Source: Balneolaceae bacterium (GTDB taxonomy: Bacteria; Bacteroidota; Rhodothermia; Balneolales; Balneolaceae). Taken from it: 64,000 bases of DNA. Under the pieces are notes generated by a model. It was not told where the DNA came from, made no database searches, and saw only the letters and a list, made by a program, of their open reading frames with translations. Positions 7,861-16,710 of this stretch are shown piece by piece. How positions within the stretch are numbered: position 1 is the stretch's first letter; every line of letters starts with the position of its first letter. The translations under genes and the position numbers were made by a program. The stretch lies in NCBI GenBank assembly GCA_034521495.1, contig JAXHMK010000009.1, positions 62,001 to 126,000 on the forward strand. Direction: 5' to 3'.

Positions 7861-9452
7861 CAATACTCTGTTTTCTGTTTTGGTTTACTGTTTCTGTTCA
7901 TCAAAAAGTAGATAATTCCTTCTGAGAGTGCCTTCCAGCTTGCATCAATAATATTTTCGGATACCCCAACAGTACCCCAGCTTGAACCATCCTGTGCTGA
8001 ATCAATGAGTACACGAACTTTAGCACCCGTTCCATCTTTTTCATTCAGTACACGAACTTTATAGTCTTGAAGCTGAACCGTGGAAATTTCGGGATAAAAT
8101 TCGCAAAGTGCTTTTCGAAGAGCCGCATCCAGTGCATTCACAGGACCGTTTCCTTCGGCTGCACAAAGTTCAATCTGATCATTTACGCGAACTTTTATCG
8201 TTGCTTCAGCTCGTGATTCGCCCCGGGCATTGCGCTCCATAATCACACGGAATCCTTCCAGGTGGAAAAATTCAGGAGTTTTGTTGGTTTTTTGCTTCAC
8301 TAATAATTCGAACGATGCCTCGGCTGCTTCAAACTGGTACCCCTCATTTTCAAGTCGTTTCAACTCGCTGATAATTTCGGCGCCTTCTTTTGAGGTCTTG
8401 TCAAAATCGAACCCGAGTTCATCAGATTTGTATGATATATTGCTTTTACCAGAGAGCTCAGACAACAAAACCCGACGACTGTTTCCAATCAATTCGGGTT
8501 TTACATGTTCATAGGTCTGTTCGTTTTTCATGACGGCACTGACATGGATTCCGCCTTTGTGGGCAAATGCACTCTTCCCGACGTATGGCTGTTTATTGTC
8601 GGGGATCAGGTTGGCCAACTCACTCACATATTTCGAGAGGGTTGACAAGTGTTTCATCTGTTCTTCAGGAATGCATGAGTATCCTAATTTCAACTGCAAG
8701 TTTGGAATGACGGAACAGAGGTTTGCATTTCCGCATCGTTCGCCATATCCGTTGATGGTTCCCTGTACATGCATCGCACCGGCTTCAACCGCTGCAACTG
8801 CATTGGCAACACCAAGTTCACAATCGTTGTGAGAATGAATACCGATAGGTGCGCCGATAGAATTTCGAACGTCTTCTACAATTTTGGTGATTTCGTGAGT
8901 CAGGGTTCCGCCGTTTGTATCGCACAGAACAATAACATCCGCACCGGCAGCTTCCGCCGTGCGCAACGTTTTTATTGCATACTCGCGGCTGTCTTTATAT
9001 CCATCAAAAAAGTGCTCAGCATCATAAATCAACTCTTTGCCGTTGCCTTTTAAAAACTCGATGGAACCAGAGATCAACTCGAGATTTTCTTCCGGGGTGA
9101 TTTTCAACGCTTCTCTTACATGAAGCAACCACGATTTTCCAAACAGAGAAACAGCGGGAGTTTCGGCCGCAATCAATGCTTTTAAGTTCGGATCTTCCTC
9201 AGGCTTGTTTCCAGCACGGCAGGTACTTCCAAAAGCCACAATTTTTGAATGTGAAAACTCGTGGGTTTTCGCCTTATCAAAGAAAGCCATGTCTTTCGGG
9301 TTGGAGCCGGGCCAGCCGCCTTCAATATAGTCGATACCAAATTCGTCGAGCCGAATGGCAATTCGAAGCTTATCCTCGGCCGAAAATGAGACTTTCTCAC
9401 CCTGGGTACCGTCCCGGAGAGTTGTATCAAATATTTGGATTGACTTTGACAT
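7860..9452 (-). CDS. cimA: (R)-citramalate synthase
   Basis: This 530-aa protein condenses pyruvate and acetyl-CoA to citramalate, the entry to isoleucine that bypasses threonine deaminase. The start is [17 protein letters not shown]. It has GGWPGSNPKD, characteristic of the CimA type rather than LeuA, the metal-binding HSHNDCELGVAN, NGYGERCGNANL, and HKGGIHVSAVMKN. Unlike the neighbouring LeuA, it keeps a full C-terminal dimer/regulatory domain from about residue 385, so allosteric control of isoleucine flux probably acts here. LeuC, LeuD and LeuB can process its product. No ilvA is in the window. Confidence 0.93.
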   Translation of the reverse strand: MSKSIQIFDTTLRDGTQGEKVSFSAEDKLRIAIRLDEFGIDYIEGGWPGSNPKDMAFFDKAKTHEFSHSKIVAFGSTCRAGNKPEEDPNLKALIAAETPAVSLFGKSWLLHVREALKITPEENLELISGSIEFLKGNGKELIYDAEHFFDGYKDSREYAIKTLRTAEAAGADVIVLCDTNGGTLTHEITKIVEDVRNSIGAPIGIHSHNDCELGVANAVAAVEAGAMHVQGTINGYGERCGNANLCSVIPNLQLKLGYSCIPEEQMKHLSTLSKYVSELANLIPDNKQPYVGKSAFAHKGGIHVSAVMKNEQTYEHVKPELIGNSRRVLLSELSGKSNISYKSDELGFDFDKTSKEGAEIISELKRLENEGYQFEAAEASFELLVKQKTNKTPEFFHLEGFRVIMERNARGESRAEATIKVRVNDQIELCAAEGNGPVNALDAALRKALCEFYPEISTVQLQDYKVRVLNEKDGTGAKVRVLIDSAQDGSSWGTVGVSENIIDASWKALSEGIIYFLMNRNSKPKQKTEY

Positions 9453-9484
9453 ATATGTTTCTGTTTGAAATTTACTGCTTTAAA

Positions 9485-9600
9485 TTCCCCCTTTGAAGGG
9501 GGAAGAATCAACAAGGTTGATTCAGGGGGATGACTCGTAGTATTGAGCTACAAACACCCCTCCCCCCGAAGTGTCGGGGGACTCCCCTCAAGGGGAGATT
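9485..9600. repeat. operon-junction palindromic element (family P1), ilvC-cimA gap
   Basis: The left arm is CCCCCTTTGAAGGGGG, with internal AATCAACAAGGTTGATT, then ACACCCCTCC, CCCCCGAAGTGTCGGGGG, and the right arm ACTCCCCTCAAGGGGAGATT. It fills nearly all of the 154-bp gap. Confidence 0.85.
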
Positions 9601-9606
9601 TTCTTT

Positions 9607-10602
9607 TTACTCCTCTATCCAGTCCATCATGGAGCGGAGTTCTTTTCCTACTTTTTCAATTTGATGTTCGCTGAGGTCTTTTCTCATCTTCTTGAGATTT
9701 GGAAGACCTTCTTTGTTTTCGTCGATCCATTCCTGGGCAAAATCGCCATTTTGGACTTCTTCAAGAATATTCTTCATTCGCTTTTTGGTGTCTTTATCAA
9801 TTACGCGGGTTCCGCGTGAAAATCCACCATACTCAGCTGTATCACTTACTGAGTAGTACATCCCGGCGATACCGCCTTCGTACATCAGGTCTACAATCAG
9901 TTTCAATTCGTGCAGACATTCAAAATAAGCAATTTCGGGCTGATATCCGGCTTCAACCAATACTTCAAATCCGGTTGCTACCAGTTCGGATGCGCCACCG
10001 CAAAGTACAGCTTGTTCACCAAACAGGTCGGTTTCTGTTTCCTCTTTGAAGGTGGTTTCGAGAACACCGGCCCGTGTTCCGCCAATTCCTTTTGCATAAG
10101 CAAGTGCGGTATCTTTTGCAGTTCCGCTGGCATCCTGGAAAATGGCAAACAAGCACGGTACGCCTGATCCTTCAGTAAAGACTCGTCGAACGAGGTGCCC
10201 GGGTCCTTTTGGAGCCACCATAAATACATCTACATTCTCTGGAGGAACGATCTGATCAAAGTGAATATTGAATCCGTGCGCAAATAAAAGTGCATTTCCC
10301 TCTTCAAGATTGGGTTCGATGCTCTCTTCATATACTGATTTCTGAAACTGGTCAGGGATCAATATCATCACAAGATCGCCTTTGGCGGCTGCTTCTGAGG
10401 TTTCGTACACTTTTAGTCCCGCTTCCTCGGCATCATTCCAGGAAGAGCTGTCTTCACGGAGGCCCACAATTACATTTACCCCGCTTTCGTGCAGGTTCAG
10501 CGCGTGAGCATGCCCCTGGCTTCCGTAACCAATAACCGCTACGGTTTTATCATTAAGGACATCGAGGTCGGCATCTCCGTTATAATATGTTTTCACTTTC
10601 AT
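9607..10602 (-). CDS. ilvC: ketol-acid reductoisomerase, class I
   Basis: This 331-aa enzyme rearranges and reduces acetolactate or acetohydroxybutyrate with NADPH, using Mg2+, on the shared valine/isoleucine path. The Rossmann motif [12 protein letters not shown] has Gly25, Gly27 and Gly30. The following loop [11 protein letters not shown], with Arg and Ser residues, fits NADPH preference. Catalytic regions include [23 protein letters not shown] and [14 protein letters not shown]. Length is that of the short class I enzyme. It sits between ilvN and cimA in the operon, each junction holding a palindromic element. Confidence 0.97.
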   Translation of the reverse strand: MKVKTYYNGDADLDVLNDKTVAVIGYGSQGHAHALNLHESGVNVIVGLREDSSSWNDAEEAGLKVYETSEAAAKGDLVMILIPDQFQKSVYEESIEPNLEEGNALLFAHGFNIHFDQIVPPENVDVFMVAPKGPGHLVRRVFTEGSGVPCLFAIFQDASGTAKDTALAYAKGIGGTRAGVLETTFKEETETDLFGEQAVLCGGASELVATGFEVLVEAGYQPEIAYFECLHELKLIVDLMYEGGIAGMYYSVSDTAEYGGFSRGTRVIDKDTKKRMKNILEEVQNGDFAQEWIDENKEGLPNLKKMRKDLSEHQIEKVGKELRSMMDWIEE

Positions 10603-10654
10603 TGAATCGATTCTTGTTTGGTTCGTTATGTTTATTTAAAAATTTGTTTGAAAC

Positions 10655-10795
10655 CTCCCCTCTTGAGAGGGGAAAAGTCAGACTGCGTTTAGCAGTATGA
10701 CGAGGGGTGTGTTCACTCGGTATTGAGCATCTGACCCACCCCCAACCCCTCCCTATCCCGACCAAAAAGCGGTCGGCACAAGGAGGGGAGGATCA
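10655..10795. repeat. operon-junction palindromic element (family P1, chimeric), ilvN-ilvC gap
   Basis: It begins with the P1 arm CTCCCCTCTTGAGAGGGGA and hairpin AGACTGCGTTTAGCAGTATGA, then ACGAGGGGTGTGTTCA. From about 10735 it changes into the CCCTCCCTATCCCGAC/GTCGG...AAGGAGGG module seen in the family 2 repeats. It appears to be a junction of two repeat families, and ends directly at the ilvN stop. Confidence 0.75.
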
Positions 10796-11323
10796 TTAAT
10801 TAAAACTCACAGTTCCCTGGAATTCTCGTTTCAGGGCTACGCTTCCGGTTCGCGACATTTCAGTGATTCCATATGGTTTCAATACCTGGATAATCGCATC
10901 TACTTTGTCGGTATTTCCGGTCACTTCAAGTGCCAGCTTATCATTCGTGATATCGATCACTTTGGCCTCGAAAGCCTGGGCAATCAGCATGATTTCAGAT
11001 CGTCCGGCTTTTGCGGTTGACACTTTTATAATTGCCAGTTCGCGTTCGATACATTTTTTATGTGTTAAATCGGTCACCTTCCGTACATCAATCACATTGT
11101 GAAGATGTTTGTTGATCTGTTCTACGGTCTTTTCATCGCCATATGTGGTGATGGTAATTCGTGCCATTCCGGGTTCAGCCTCCGATGCAAATGTAACACT
11201 GTCCAGTTCAAACCCTTTTCCGCTGAAAATCCCGATTATACGGGAGAATGTATTCAAATTGTGCTTTACCAATACGGTAAGCGTGTGCCTGGAATCTTTT
11301 TTCAAAACTGTAGTTGTTGCCAT
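10796..11323 (-). CDS. ilvN: acetolactate synthase small (regulatory) subunit
   Basis: This 175-aa protein binds valine through an N-terminal ACT domain (about residues 9-85, with LVKHNLNTFSRIIGIFSGKG) and has the C-terminal ALS_ss region ending KPYGITEMSRTG. It activates the IlvB catalytic subunit and gives it feedback sensitivity. Length matches the IlvN/IlvH family. Its ATG overlaps the ilvB stop by one base (TAATG), a tight arrangement suited to equal production of both subunits. Confidence 0.95.
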   Translation of the reverse strand: MATTTVLKKDSRHTLTVLVKHNLNTFSRIIGIFSGKGFELDSVTFASEAEPGMARITITTYGDEKTVEQINKHLHNVIDVRKVTDLTHKKCIERELAIIKVSTAKAGRSEIMLIAQAFEAKVIDITNDKLALEVTGNTDKVDAIIQVLKPYGITEMSRTGSVALKREFQGTVSFN

Positions 11324-13110
11324 TATTTTTTCACGTCTTCATCACGTTCAACCATTTCATCGAGAGCTGCACCGGAGGGTACCATCGGGTAGCAGTTTTC
11401 CGTTTTTACGACTCGAAAGTCCATAAGTACCGGGCCGTCTTTAATTTGCATCGCTTTCTCAAGTACTTCATTCATTTCCTTCGGATTGGATGCACGCATT
11501 GCTGTTGCTCCGTAGGCTTCAGCCAGTTTCACAAAATCAGGATTATTACTTCCAAATACAGAATAACTGGTTCGGTTATCATAAAAGAGTTGCTGCCACT
11601 GGCGAACCATGCCGAGACATTCATTATTCATCAGGGCAATCTTTACCGGAATCTTGTATTCCACAGCGGTTGCCAATTCACAAGAGAGCATCTGGAATCC
11701 GCCATCGCCCGTAATACATACCACATCGCGATCGGGACAAGCCATTGCGGCTCCCATTGCTGCGGGAAATCCGTATCCCATTGTTCCGAGTCCGCCGGAT
11801 GAGATCCACGACCGAGGATTGTTAAACGTATAATGCTGAGCTGCCCACATCTGGTGCTGACCCACATCGGTCACCACAATCGCATCTCCATTCGTTGCAT
11901 CAGAGATCGCTTTAATCATATGCTGCGGGTAGATCGCATCGTCAGATTTCGGCACCTTCAACGGATGCTCTTTTTTCCAATCGTTAATGGTATCCCACCA
12001 GGCATCTATTTTTGGCTTTTTAGCCAGTTTACCGATAGCGGGAAGTACATTCTTCACATCTCCCACAATCGGAACTTCACATTCCACATTTTTGCCGATG
12101 CAGGAGGGATCGATATCAATATGTATTTTTCGGGATTTCTGAGAGAATCCGTTTAAACGGCCGGTCACGCGATCATCAAACCGGGCTCCAACGGCAAGCA
12201 ATACATCACATTCGGTAATTGCCATATTGGCATACCAGGTTCCGTGCATTCCCAGCATTCCCACCGATTGCGGTTTGCTTTCGGGAAATGCACCGAGTCC
12301 CATCAAAGTAGTTGTGATCGGGATGTTCAATTTCTCGGCAAATTCGGTTACCTCTTCCCACGCATTGCCCAAAATGGCACCGCCGCCCACATACATCAAG
12401 GGCCGTTCCGCTTTACTGATCATCTCGGCCGCTTTTGCAATCTGAGGCTGATGCCCGTGAAGGGTGGGTTTGAAACTCGGTATATCTACTTTCTTCATTC
12501 CTGAGTACCGGGCCGCCGTGTTCAGCATATCTTTAGGAAGATCAACCAAAACCGGTCCCGGCCGTCCGTTTGTTGCAATATGAAATGCTTCGCGAACTAC
12601 ATTTTCAAGTTCATTAACATCACGAACCAGGTAATTCTGCTTGGTGATGGGCCGTGTAATTCCCACGATATCCGCTTCCTGGAAAGCATCGTTGCCAATC
12701 ACACTTGTTGGAACCTGACCTGTTAAAACAACCAGCGGAATGGAATCCATCATGGCTGTGGCGATTCCGGTTACCGTATTGGTTCCGCCCGGTCCTGATG
12801 TTACCAGCACAACCCCTGGTTTTCCTGTAGCCCGGGAGTAGCCGTCGGCCGCATGAGCGCCTGCCTGTTCGTGCCGAATCAGAACGTGGTCCAGGTCGTG
12901 CTCATCAAAAAGCACATCATAGATTGGAAGGTTGGCCCCGCCGGGATAACCAAAGATGGTATCCACGTCAAGATCTGCTAATGTTTTGATGAGGATCTCG
13001 GCTCCGTTGAACTTTGGAGCAGAATCTTCCTCTTCAGAATGCTTAATAGACTGGAGGGGTTTTTTCTGTTGAAGTTTATTTGCCGGTGAACTTGATTCGG
13101 ATGGTTTCAT
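11323..13110 (-). CDS. ilvB: acetolactate synthase large (catalytic) subunit
   Basis: This 595-aa TPP- and FAD-dependent enzyme makes acetolactate or 2-aceto-2-hydroxybutyrate. Motifs include [13 protein letters not shown], the catalytic-glutamate region [29 protein letters not shown] and the TPP/Mg2+ motif ITGDGGFQM...NN. The first about 35 residues are polar and Ser/Lys-rich, an extension beyond the conserved core. It is the first structural gene of the operon, 29 nt downstream of a stem at 13137-13182 and an Ile/Leu-rich leader ORF. Confidence 0.96.
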   Translation of the reverse strand: MKPSESSSPANKLQQKKPLQSIKHSEEEDSAPKFNGAEILIKTLADLDVDTIFGYPGGANLPIYDVLFDEHDLDHVLIRHEQAGAHAADGYSRATGKPGVVLVTSGPGGTNTVTGIATAMMDSIPLVVLTGQVPTSVIGNDAFQEADIVGITRPITKQNYLVRDVNELENVVREAFHIATNGRPGPVLVDLPKDMLNTAARYSGMKKVDIPSFKPTLHGHQPQIAKAAEMISKAERPLMYVGGGAILGNAWEEVTEFAEKLNIPITTTLMGLGAFPESKPQSVGMLGMHGTWYANMAITECDVLLAVGARFDDRVTGRLNGFSQKSRKIHIDIDPSCIGKNVECEVPIVGDVKNVLPAIGKLAKKPKIDAWWDTINDWKKEHPLKVPKSDDAIYPQHMIKAISDATNGDAIVVTDVGQHQMWAAQHYTFNNPRSWISSGGLGTMGYGFPAAMGAAMACPDRDVVCITGDGGFQMLSCELATAVEYKIPVKIALMNNECLGMVRQWQQLFYDNRTSYSVFGSNNPDFVKLAEAYGATAMRASNPKEMNEVLEKAMQIKDGPVLMDFRVVKTENCYPMVPSGAALDEMVERDEDVKK

Positions 13111-13136
13111 ATTGTCTCGCGGATATATATTGCCCG

Positions 13137-13182
13137 CCAGAGGTCAAAGTTTTGTAAAATCATATTCGCTTCTAACCTCTGG
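13137..13182 (-). promoter_or_regulatory. RNA stem between ilv leader ORF and ilvB start
   Basis: On the minus strand CCAGAGGT (13182-13175) pairs perfectly with ACCTCTGG (13144-13137) across a 30-nt loop. It starts 9 nt after the leader ORF stop and ends 26 nt before the ilvB ATG. There is no T-run, so it is not a classic terminator. It could sequester or space the ilvB initiation region or compete with another structure. The regulatory role is inference. Confidence 0.5.
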
Positions 13183-13191
13183 TAGGTGTGA

Positions 13192-13434
13192 TTAACTAAT
13201 AATTAGAATTAGGTTTAGAATGCCAGAAATTAGAATAGATAGGACTAACAGCGGAATAAGATTGCTGGTAATTCTATCAAAAGAGAGAGAAAGAGTAGAT
13301 GCTGAAGCTTGTATATTACTGATAGAGATCGCGATAAATACAGCAATCACGTTCAATAAAGAAGCTGTGCCAATCCCGGTAGCCGGGTAGTGCGGAAAAT
13401 TTTTAGAAAAAGTATGTGTGATTGCGGTAGACAA
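13192..13434 (-). CDS. candidate ilv-leu operon leader peptide, Ile/Leu/Val-codon rich
   Basis: This open frame of up to 80 codons starts with TTG at 13434. GTG at 13350 is an alternative start that would give 52 codons. It ends 81 bp upstream of ilvB. The last 22 codons encode LIPLLVLSILISGILNLILI then IS, about 15 of them Ile, Leu or Val. A second Ile/Val cluster (VIAVFIAISIS) lies upstream. Attenuation by branched-chain codons is well established for enteric ilv and leu operons, and the product of this operon is exactly these amino acids. The alternative is a small two-helix membrane protein, since the same composition is hydrophobic. No good ribosome-binding site separates the two readings. 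Confidence 0.55.
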   Translation of the reverse strand: MSTAITHTFSKNFPHYPATGIGTASLLNVIAVFIAISISNIQASASTLSLSFDRITSNLIPLLVLSILISGILNLILIIS

Positions 13435-13623
13435 TTTGTAATCTGTTATTTCAACATCGCATTCAAAAACATAGACAAAGGCATGAATGGAAGCAAGAAA
13501 TTTTTATAGTTTGTTTAGACAATTTTATTATTCAAAGATTGATTTTATCAAAAGCGCTTCCAGTAAAATTGTTTTGGATGTCTAACATATTGAATTTCAA
13601 TAACTAAGAACCTTTTTAAATTT
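13435..13623. promoter_or_regulatory. divergent promoter region between ilv leader and ilvD
   Basis: This 189-bp AT-rich gap must hold promoters for both directions. On the minus strand, TATGTTTTTG (about 13468-13459) resembles the Bacteroidota -7 element TAnnTTTG, with a weak CTTG about 23 bp upstream. On the plus strand no element was convincing. A 7-bp inverted repeat TGGAAGC/GCTTCCA spans 13488-13562. Confidence 0.3.
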
Positions 13624-15300
13624 ATGACGAAACTCAACAAATACAGCTCCAGATTAACCGAAGAACAGTCTCAGGTCGGCTCAAAAGCGATGCTTTATGC
13701 CACCGGGTTGAGCGAGGAAGACATGAAAAAGGCTCAGGTCGGAATCGCAAGTACCGGCTGGGACGGCAATCCATGCAACATGCATTTGAACGGTTTGGCC
13801 TCTGTGATTAAAGAAAATGTGTGGGAAAACGACCTGGTTGGTTTCGTGTTTCATTCCATTGGAGTGAGTGACGGAATCTCCATGGGAACCCAGGGGATGA
13901 AATTTTCATTGCCATCGCGGGATATTATTGCGGATTCCATTGAAACGGTGATGAATGCCCAGTGGTATGATGCCAATATCTCTGTTGTGGGGTGTGATAA
14001 AAACATGCCCGGCTCCATCATGGCGATGGCTCGCGTAAATCGTCCCTCTATTATGGTGTACGGCGGAACGATCCGTCCCGGAAATCTGAATGGAGAGAAA
14101 CTGGATATTGTCTCAGCGTTTGAATCTTACGGACAACTGCTTTCAAATGAGATTGATGAAGATCAGATGCACCAGGTATTGAAGCACGCTTGTCCCGGAG
14201 CGGGAGCCTGCGGCGGAATGTACACGGCCAATACGATGGCCTCCGCAATTGAGACAATGGGGATGAGCCTCCCGTTTAGTTCATCCATCCCGGCCACACA
14301 CCAGGAGAAGATCAACGAATGTAAACGCGCGGGTAAGGCGATCCGAACTCTGCTCGAAAAAGACCTGAAACCGCTCGATATCATCAATACAAAATCGATT
14401 GAAAATGCAGTGACCATGATTATTGCACTGGGCGGATCAACCAATGCGGTGATGCATATGCTGGCAATTGCCCGCGCAGCCAAGGTTGATTTTACAATTG
14501 ACGATTTCCAAAAAGTCAGTGACCGTACTCCTTTCCTGGCTGATCTGAAACCAAGTGGAAAATATGTAATGGAAGACCTCTATAATGTGGGGGGTGTTCC
14601 CGCGGTTCAAAAACTTCTGTTTGAGGAGGGATTGTTGCATGAAGGATGCATGACCGTGACCGGCAAAACACTCGAAGAAAATGTAGCCGATCTGCCCGGA
14701 TTGCTGGAAGAGCAAAACGTGATTCAGCCGGTCTCCGATCCTGTGAAGAAAACGGGCCACCTTCAGATTCTCTACGGAAATCTCTCGCCCGAAGGAAGCG
14801 TGGCGAAGATCACCGGGAAGGAGGGAACCACATTTAAAGGAACCGCCCGGGTGTTTGAATCCGAAGAGGATGCCCTCCAGGGAATTCGAGGCGGCGAAGT
14901 GAAAAAGGGCGATGTTGTTGTGATTCGATACGAAGGTCCCAAAGGCGGACCCGGCATGCGCGAAATGCTCTCCATCACCGCGGCCATTATGGGAGCCGGC
15001 CTTGGCAAAGAGGTGGCCCTGATTACCGACGGGCGCTTCTCCGGCGGAACCCACGGCTTTGTGATTGGGCACATCACACCCGAAGCGCAACTCGGCGGAA
15101 CGATCGGACTTCTTCAAAACGACGATATCATAGAAATAGATGCCGACGAACGCACGCTGAATGTCAAGCTCTCGGATGAAGAACTTGAACAACGCCGTAA
15201 AAACTGGACCGCACCCGAACTGAAAGTACAAAGCGGTTCCCTCTATAAATATGCCAAACTGGTTTCGACCGCGTCTGAGGGATGTGTTACCGATTTGTAG
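13624..15300 (+). CDS. ilvD: dihydroxy-acid dehydratase
   Basis: This 558-aa Fe-S dehydratase produces 2-oxoisovalerate and 2-oxo-3-methylvalerate, the last shared step before transamination. Predicted cluster cysteines lie in [21 protein letters not shown] and [16 protein letters not shown]. The C-terminal [15 protein letters not shown] motif is also family-typical. Length is standard. It is transcribed divergently from the ilvB operon across 13111-13623, so the two transcription units probably share control. G+C rises in its second half compared with its neighbours. Confidence 0.96.
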   Translation: MTKLNKYSSRLTEEQSQVGSKAMLYATGLSEEDMKKAQVGIASTGWDGNPCNMHLNGLASVIKENVWENDLVGFVFHSIGVSDGISMGTQGMKFSLPSRDIIADSIETVMNAQWYDANISVVGCDKNMPGSIMAMARVNRPSIMVYGGTIRPGNLNGEKLDIVSAFESYGQLLSNEIDEDQMHQVLKHACPGAGACGGMYTANTMASAIETMGMSLPFSSSIPATHQEKINECKRAGKAIRTLLEKDLKPLDIINTKSIENAVTMIIALGGSTNAVMHMLAIARAAKVDFTIDDFQKVSDRTPFLADLKPSGKYVMEDLYNVGGVPAVQKLLFEEGLLHEGCMTVTGKTLEENVADLPGLLEEQNVIQPVSDPVKKTGHLQILYGNLSPEGSVAKITGKEGTTFKGTARVFESEEDALQGIRGGEVKKGDVVVIRYEGPKGGPGMREMLSITAAIMGAGLGKEVALITDGRFSGGTHGFVIGHITPEAQLGGTIGLLQNDDIIEIDADERTLNVKLSDEELEQRRKNWTAPELKVQSGSLYKYAKLVSTASEGCVTDL

Positions 15301-15337
15301 AATTGTTGATTGATGAATGGGGAATGTTGAATAATGA

Positions 15338-15533
15338 ATTGTCATTGCGAACGAATCGAACGGAGTGAGAGTAGTGTGGCAATCCCCAAGCGTTTTTTGG
15401 ACCCATCCCCTCAGTCCCCTTCCCTATGCTCCGGAAAAACACCGGATCACAAGGAAGGGTAGGTTTTTTACTCGTACCGAAGCTCCTGCTTCGGTACGCA
15501 TCATGTGAAGCTCCGCTTCCAGTACCCTCTACA
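15338..15533. repeat. repeat cluster downstream of ilvD (families 3 and 2)
   Basis: The 486-bp gap 15301-15786 has a GTCATTGCGAACGA...GTGGCAATCCCC element (15338-15389), like copies near 17811, 20484 and 42828. It is followed by a family 2 composite (15402-15533) with CCGAAGC-TCC-TGCTTCGG and GAAGC-TCC-GCTTC hairpins. The rest, to 15786, shows no gene. Confidence 0.6.
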
Positions 15534-15786
15534 ACAAAAAGGCATACTTGAGCGGATCTTAAATTCATCCCACGTTCCCTACCCTATACTCGTGACTGCC
15601 ATCTCCGTATTCTTGGCGAGAATTATTTTCCCGAGCTGGGGTACGAGGTATTCGCATCAGCGATCATCTGCCGGTAATAGCGCGTTTTTTAACCAGTGAC
15701 AGACAGGAAAGACCGGACTAAAATGCACGATATACCTGATTGCTTTGTTGAAACAGAAACCATCAATAAAACCTGACCGGATCAAG

Positions 15787-16230
15787 ATGACAAAGGAAAG
15801 TTTTGAAGACAGAATTGTATCAACCTATTTCGACCGAATTGACCGAAGAATCACCAACTGGATGGCACGTACGGGAATTACAGTTCTTCGGATTGGGCTC
15901 GGAATTATATTTATTTGGTTTGGAGTATTGAAATTTTTCCCGGGTCTGAGCCCAGCTGAAGAACTTGTCCGAAATACCGTTTACTTTGTCTCTCCTGACC
16001 TTTTTATACCGGTCTTGGCAACGTGGGAAACCCTGATTGGACTCGGCCTGATCTCCGGAAAGTTTATGAGGCTGACATTACTTTTATTGTTTCTCCAGAT
16101 GACCGGGATACTGCACTGGCCCACATGTGTTAGTGCTGATCCTGATGGTGATGTTGGACGACTTCCGGCTGTTCGGCGGCTGACGATCTCGATAGACGGC
16201 GAACGATATGATCAAACAATCTTGTACTGA
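15787..16230 (+). CDS. DoxX-like membrane protein, 3' end apparently frameshifted
   Basis: The ATG at 15787 ([15 protein letters not shown]) is preferred over an upstream in-frame TTG. The N-terminal 100 residues look like the DoxX/YkgB-type small membrane family, with TM segments around [21 protein letters not shown] and a helix ending [11 protein letters not shown]. After about residue 100 the frame turns hydrophilic ([17 protein letters not shown]). In another frame the same DNA reads [20 protein letters not shown] then stop, a good membrane helix. A small indel at about 16100-16130 has probably broken or remodelled the C-terminus. The function of this family is not firmly known. Confidence 0.55.
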   Translation: MTKESFEDRIVSTYFDRIDRRITNWMARTGITVLRIGLGIIFIWFGVLKFFPGLSPAEELVRNTVYFVSPDLFIPVLATWETLIGLGLISGKFMRLTLLLLFLQMTGILHWPTCVSADPDGDVGRLPAVRRLTISIDGERYDQTILY

Positions 16231-16466
16231 ATCCAGAAGCAACGGATATCGGTACTCGCCGACGGCGAGTGGTTCGTAGCCGGTTAACAGATGATGACCC
16301 TTCGATGTAGGGGTTATACTTTTTAACCAAGGCTCCTGCTTCGATACGCACCATGGGAAACTGCTAGCGTCATCACGGACGAATACTCTCTCCAAGACGG
16401 AAATCTATTTCCGAGACATAAAGATGAACAACTAAATAGCCACTGGAAATATATACACCTTTTGTA

Positions 16467-16537
16467 TCTCTCTGCGTCCCTTAGCGTTCACTGCGGTTCA
16501 ATCAAACCGCTGAGTGCGCAGAGAGTCGCAGAGGGAT
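16467..16537. repeat. 71-bp palindromic repeat (family 5), copy 1
   Basis: CTCTCTGCGTCC...CACTGCGGTT-CAATC-AAACCGC...GCAGAGAGTCGCAGAGGGA forms a long imperfect hairpin. A close copy lies at 17850-17916, so the PD40 gene at 16711 sits between two direct copies. The gap 16231-16710 otherwise holds a family 2 element (about 16570-16660, TCCCGACGGGTTTTTGTCGGGA) and no gene. Confidence 0.7.
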
Positions 16538-16710
16538 TATTTTTGGACTCATCCCAATTCCGCAAAAAATGGAACAAGGAAGGGGAGCTATTGAAAGTCC
16601 CTCCTTGTCCCGACGGGTTTTTGTCGGGATAGGGAGGGATTTAGGGTGGGTCCGACTGGAAATAAGCTCCACATTTTTATACAATCCCATAACCAACTCC
16701 AACAAACCCG

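Noticed and set aside
13487-13585. 32-codon plus-strand ORF upstream of ilvD as a possible second ilv leader
   Set aside because: Its residues (MEARNFYSLFRQFYYSKIDF...) are not enriched for Ile, Leu or Val codons and no terminator-like hairpin follows it.
14437-15345. 302-codon open frame antisense to ilvD
   Set aside because: ilvD is unambiguous on the plus strand. The antisense frame is His/Phe/Gly-rich, as expected for a codon shadow.
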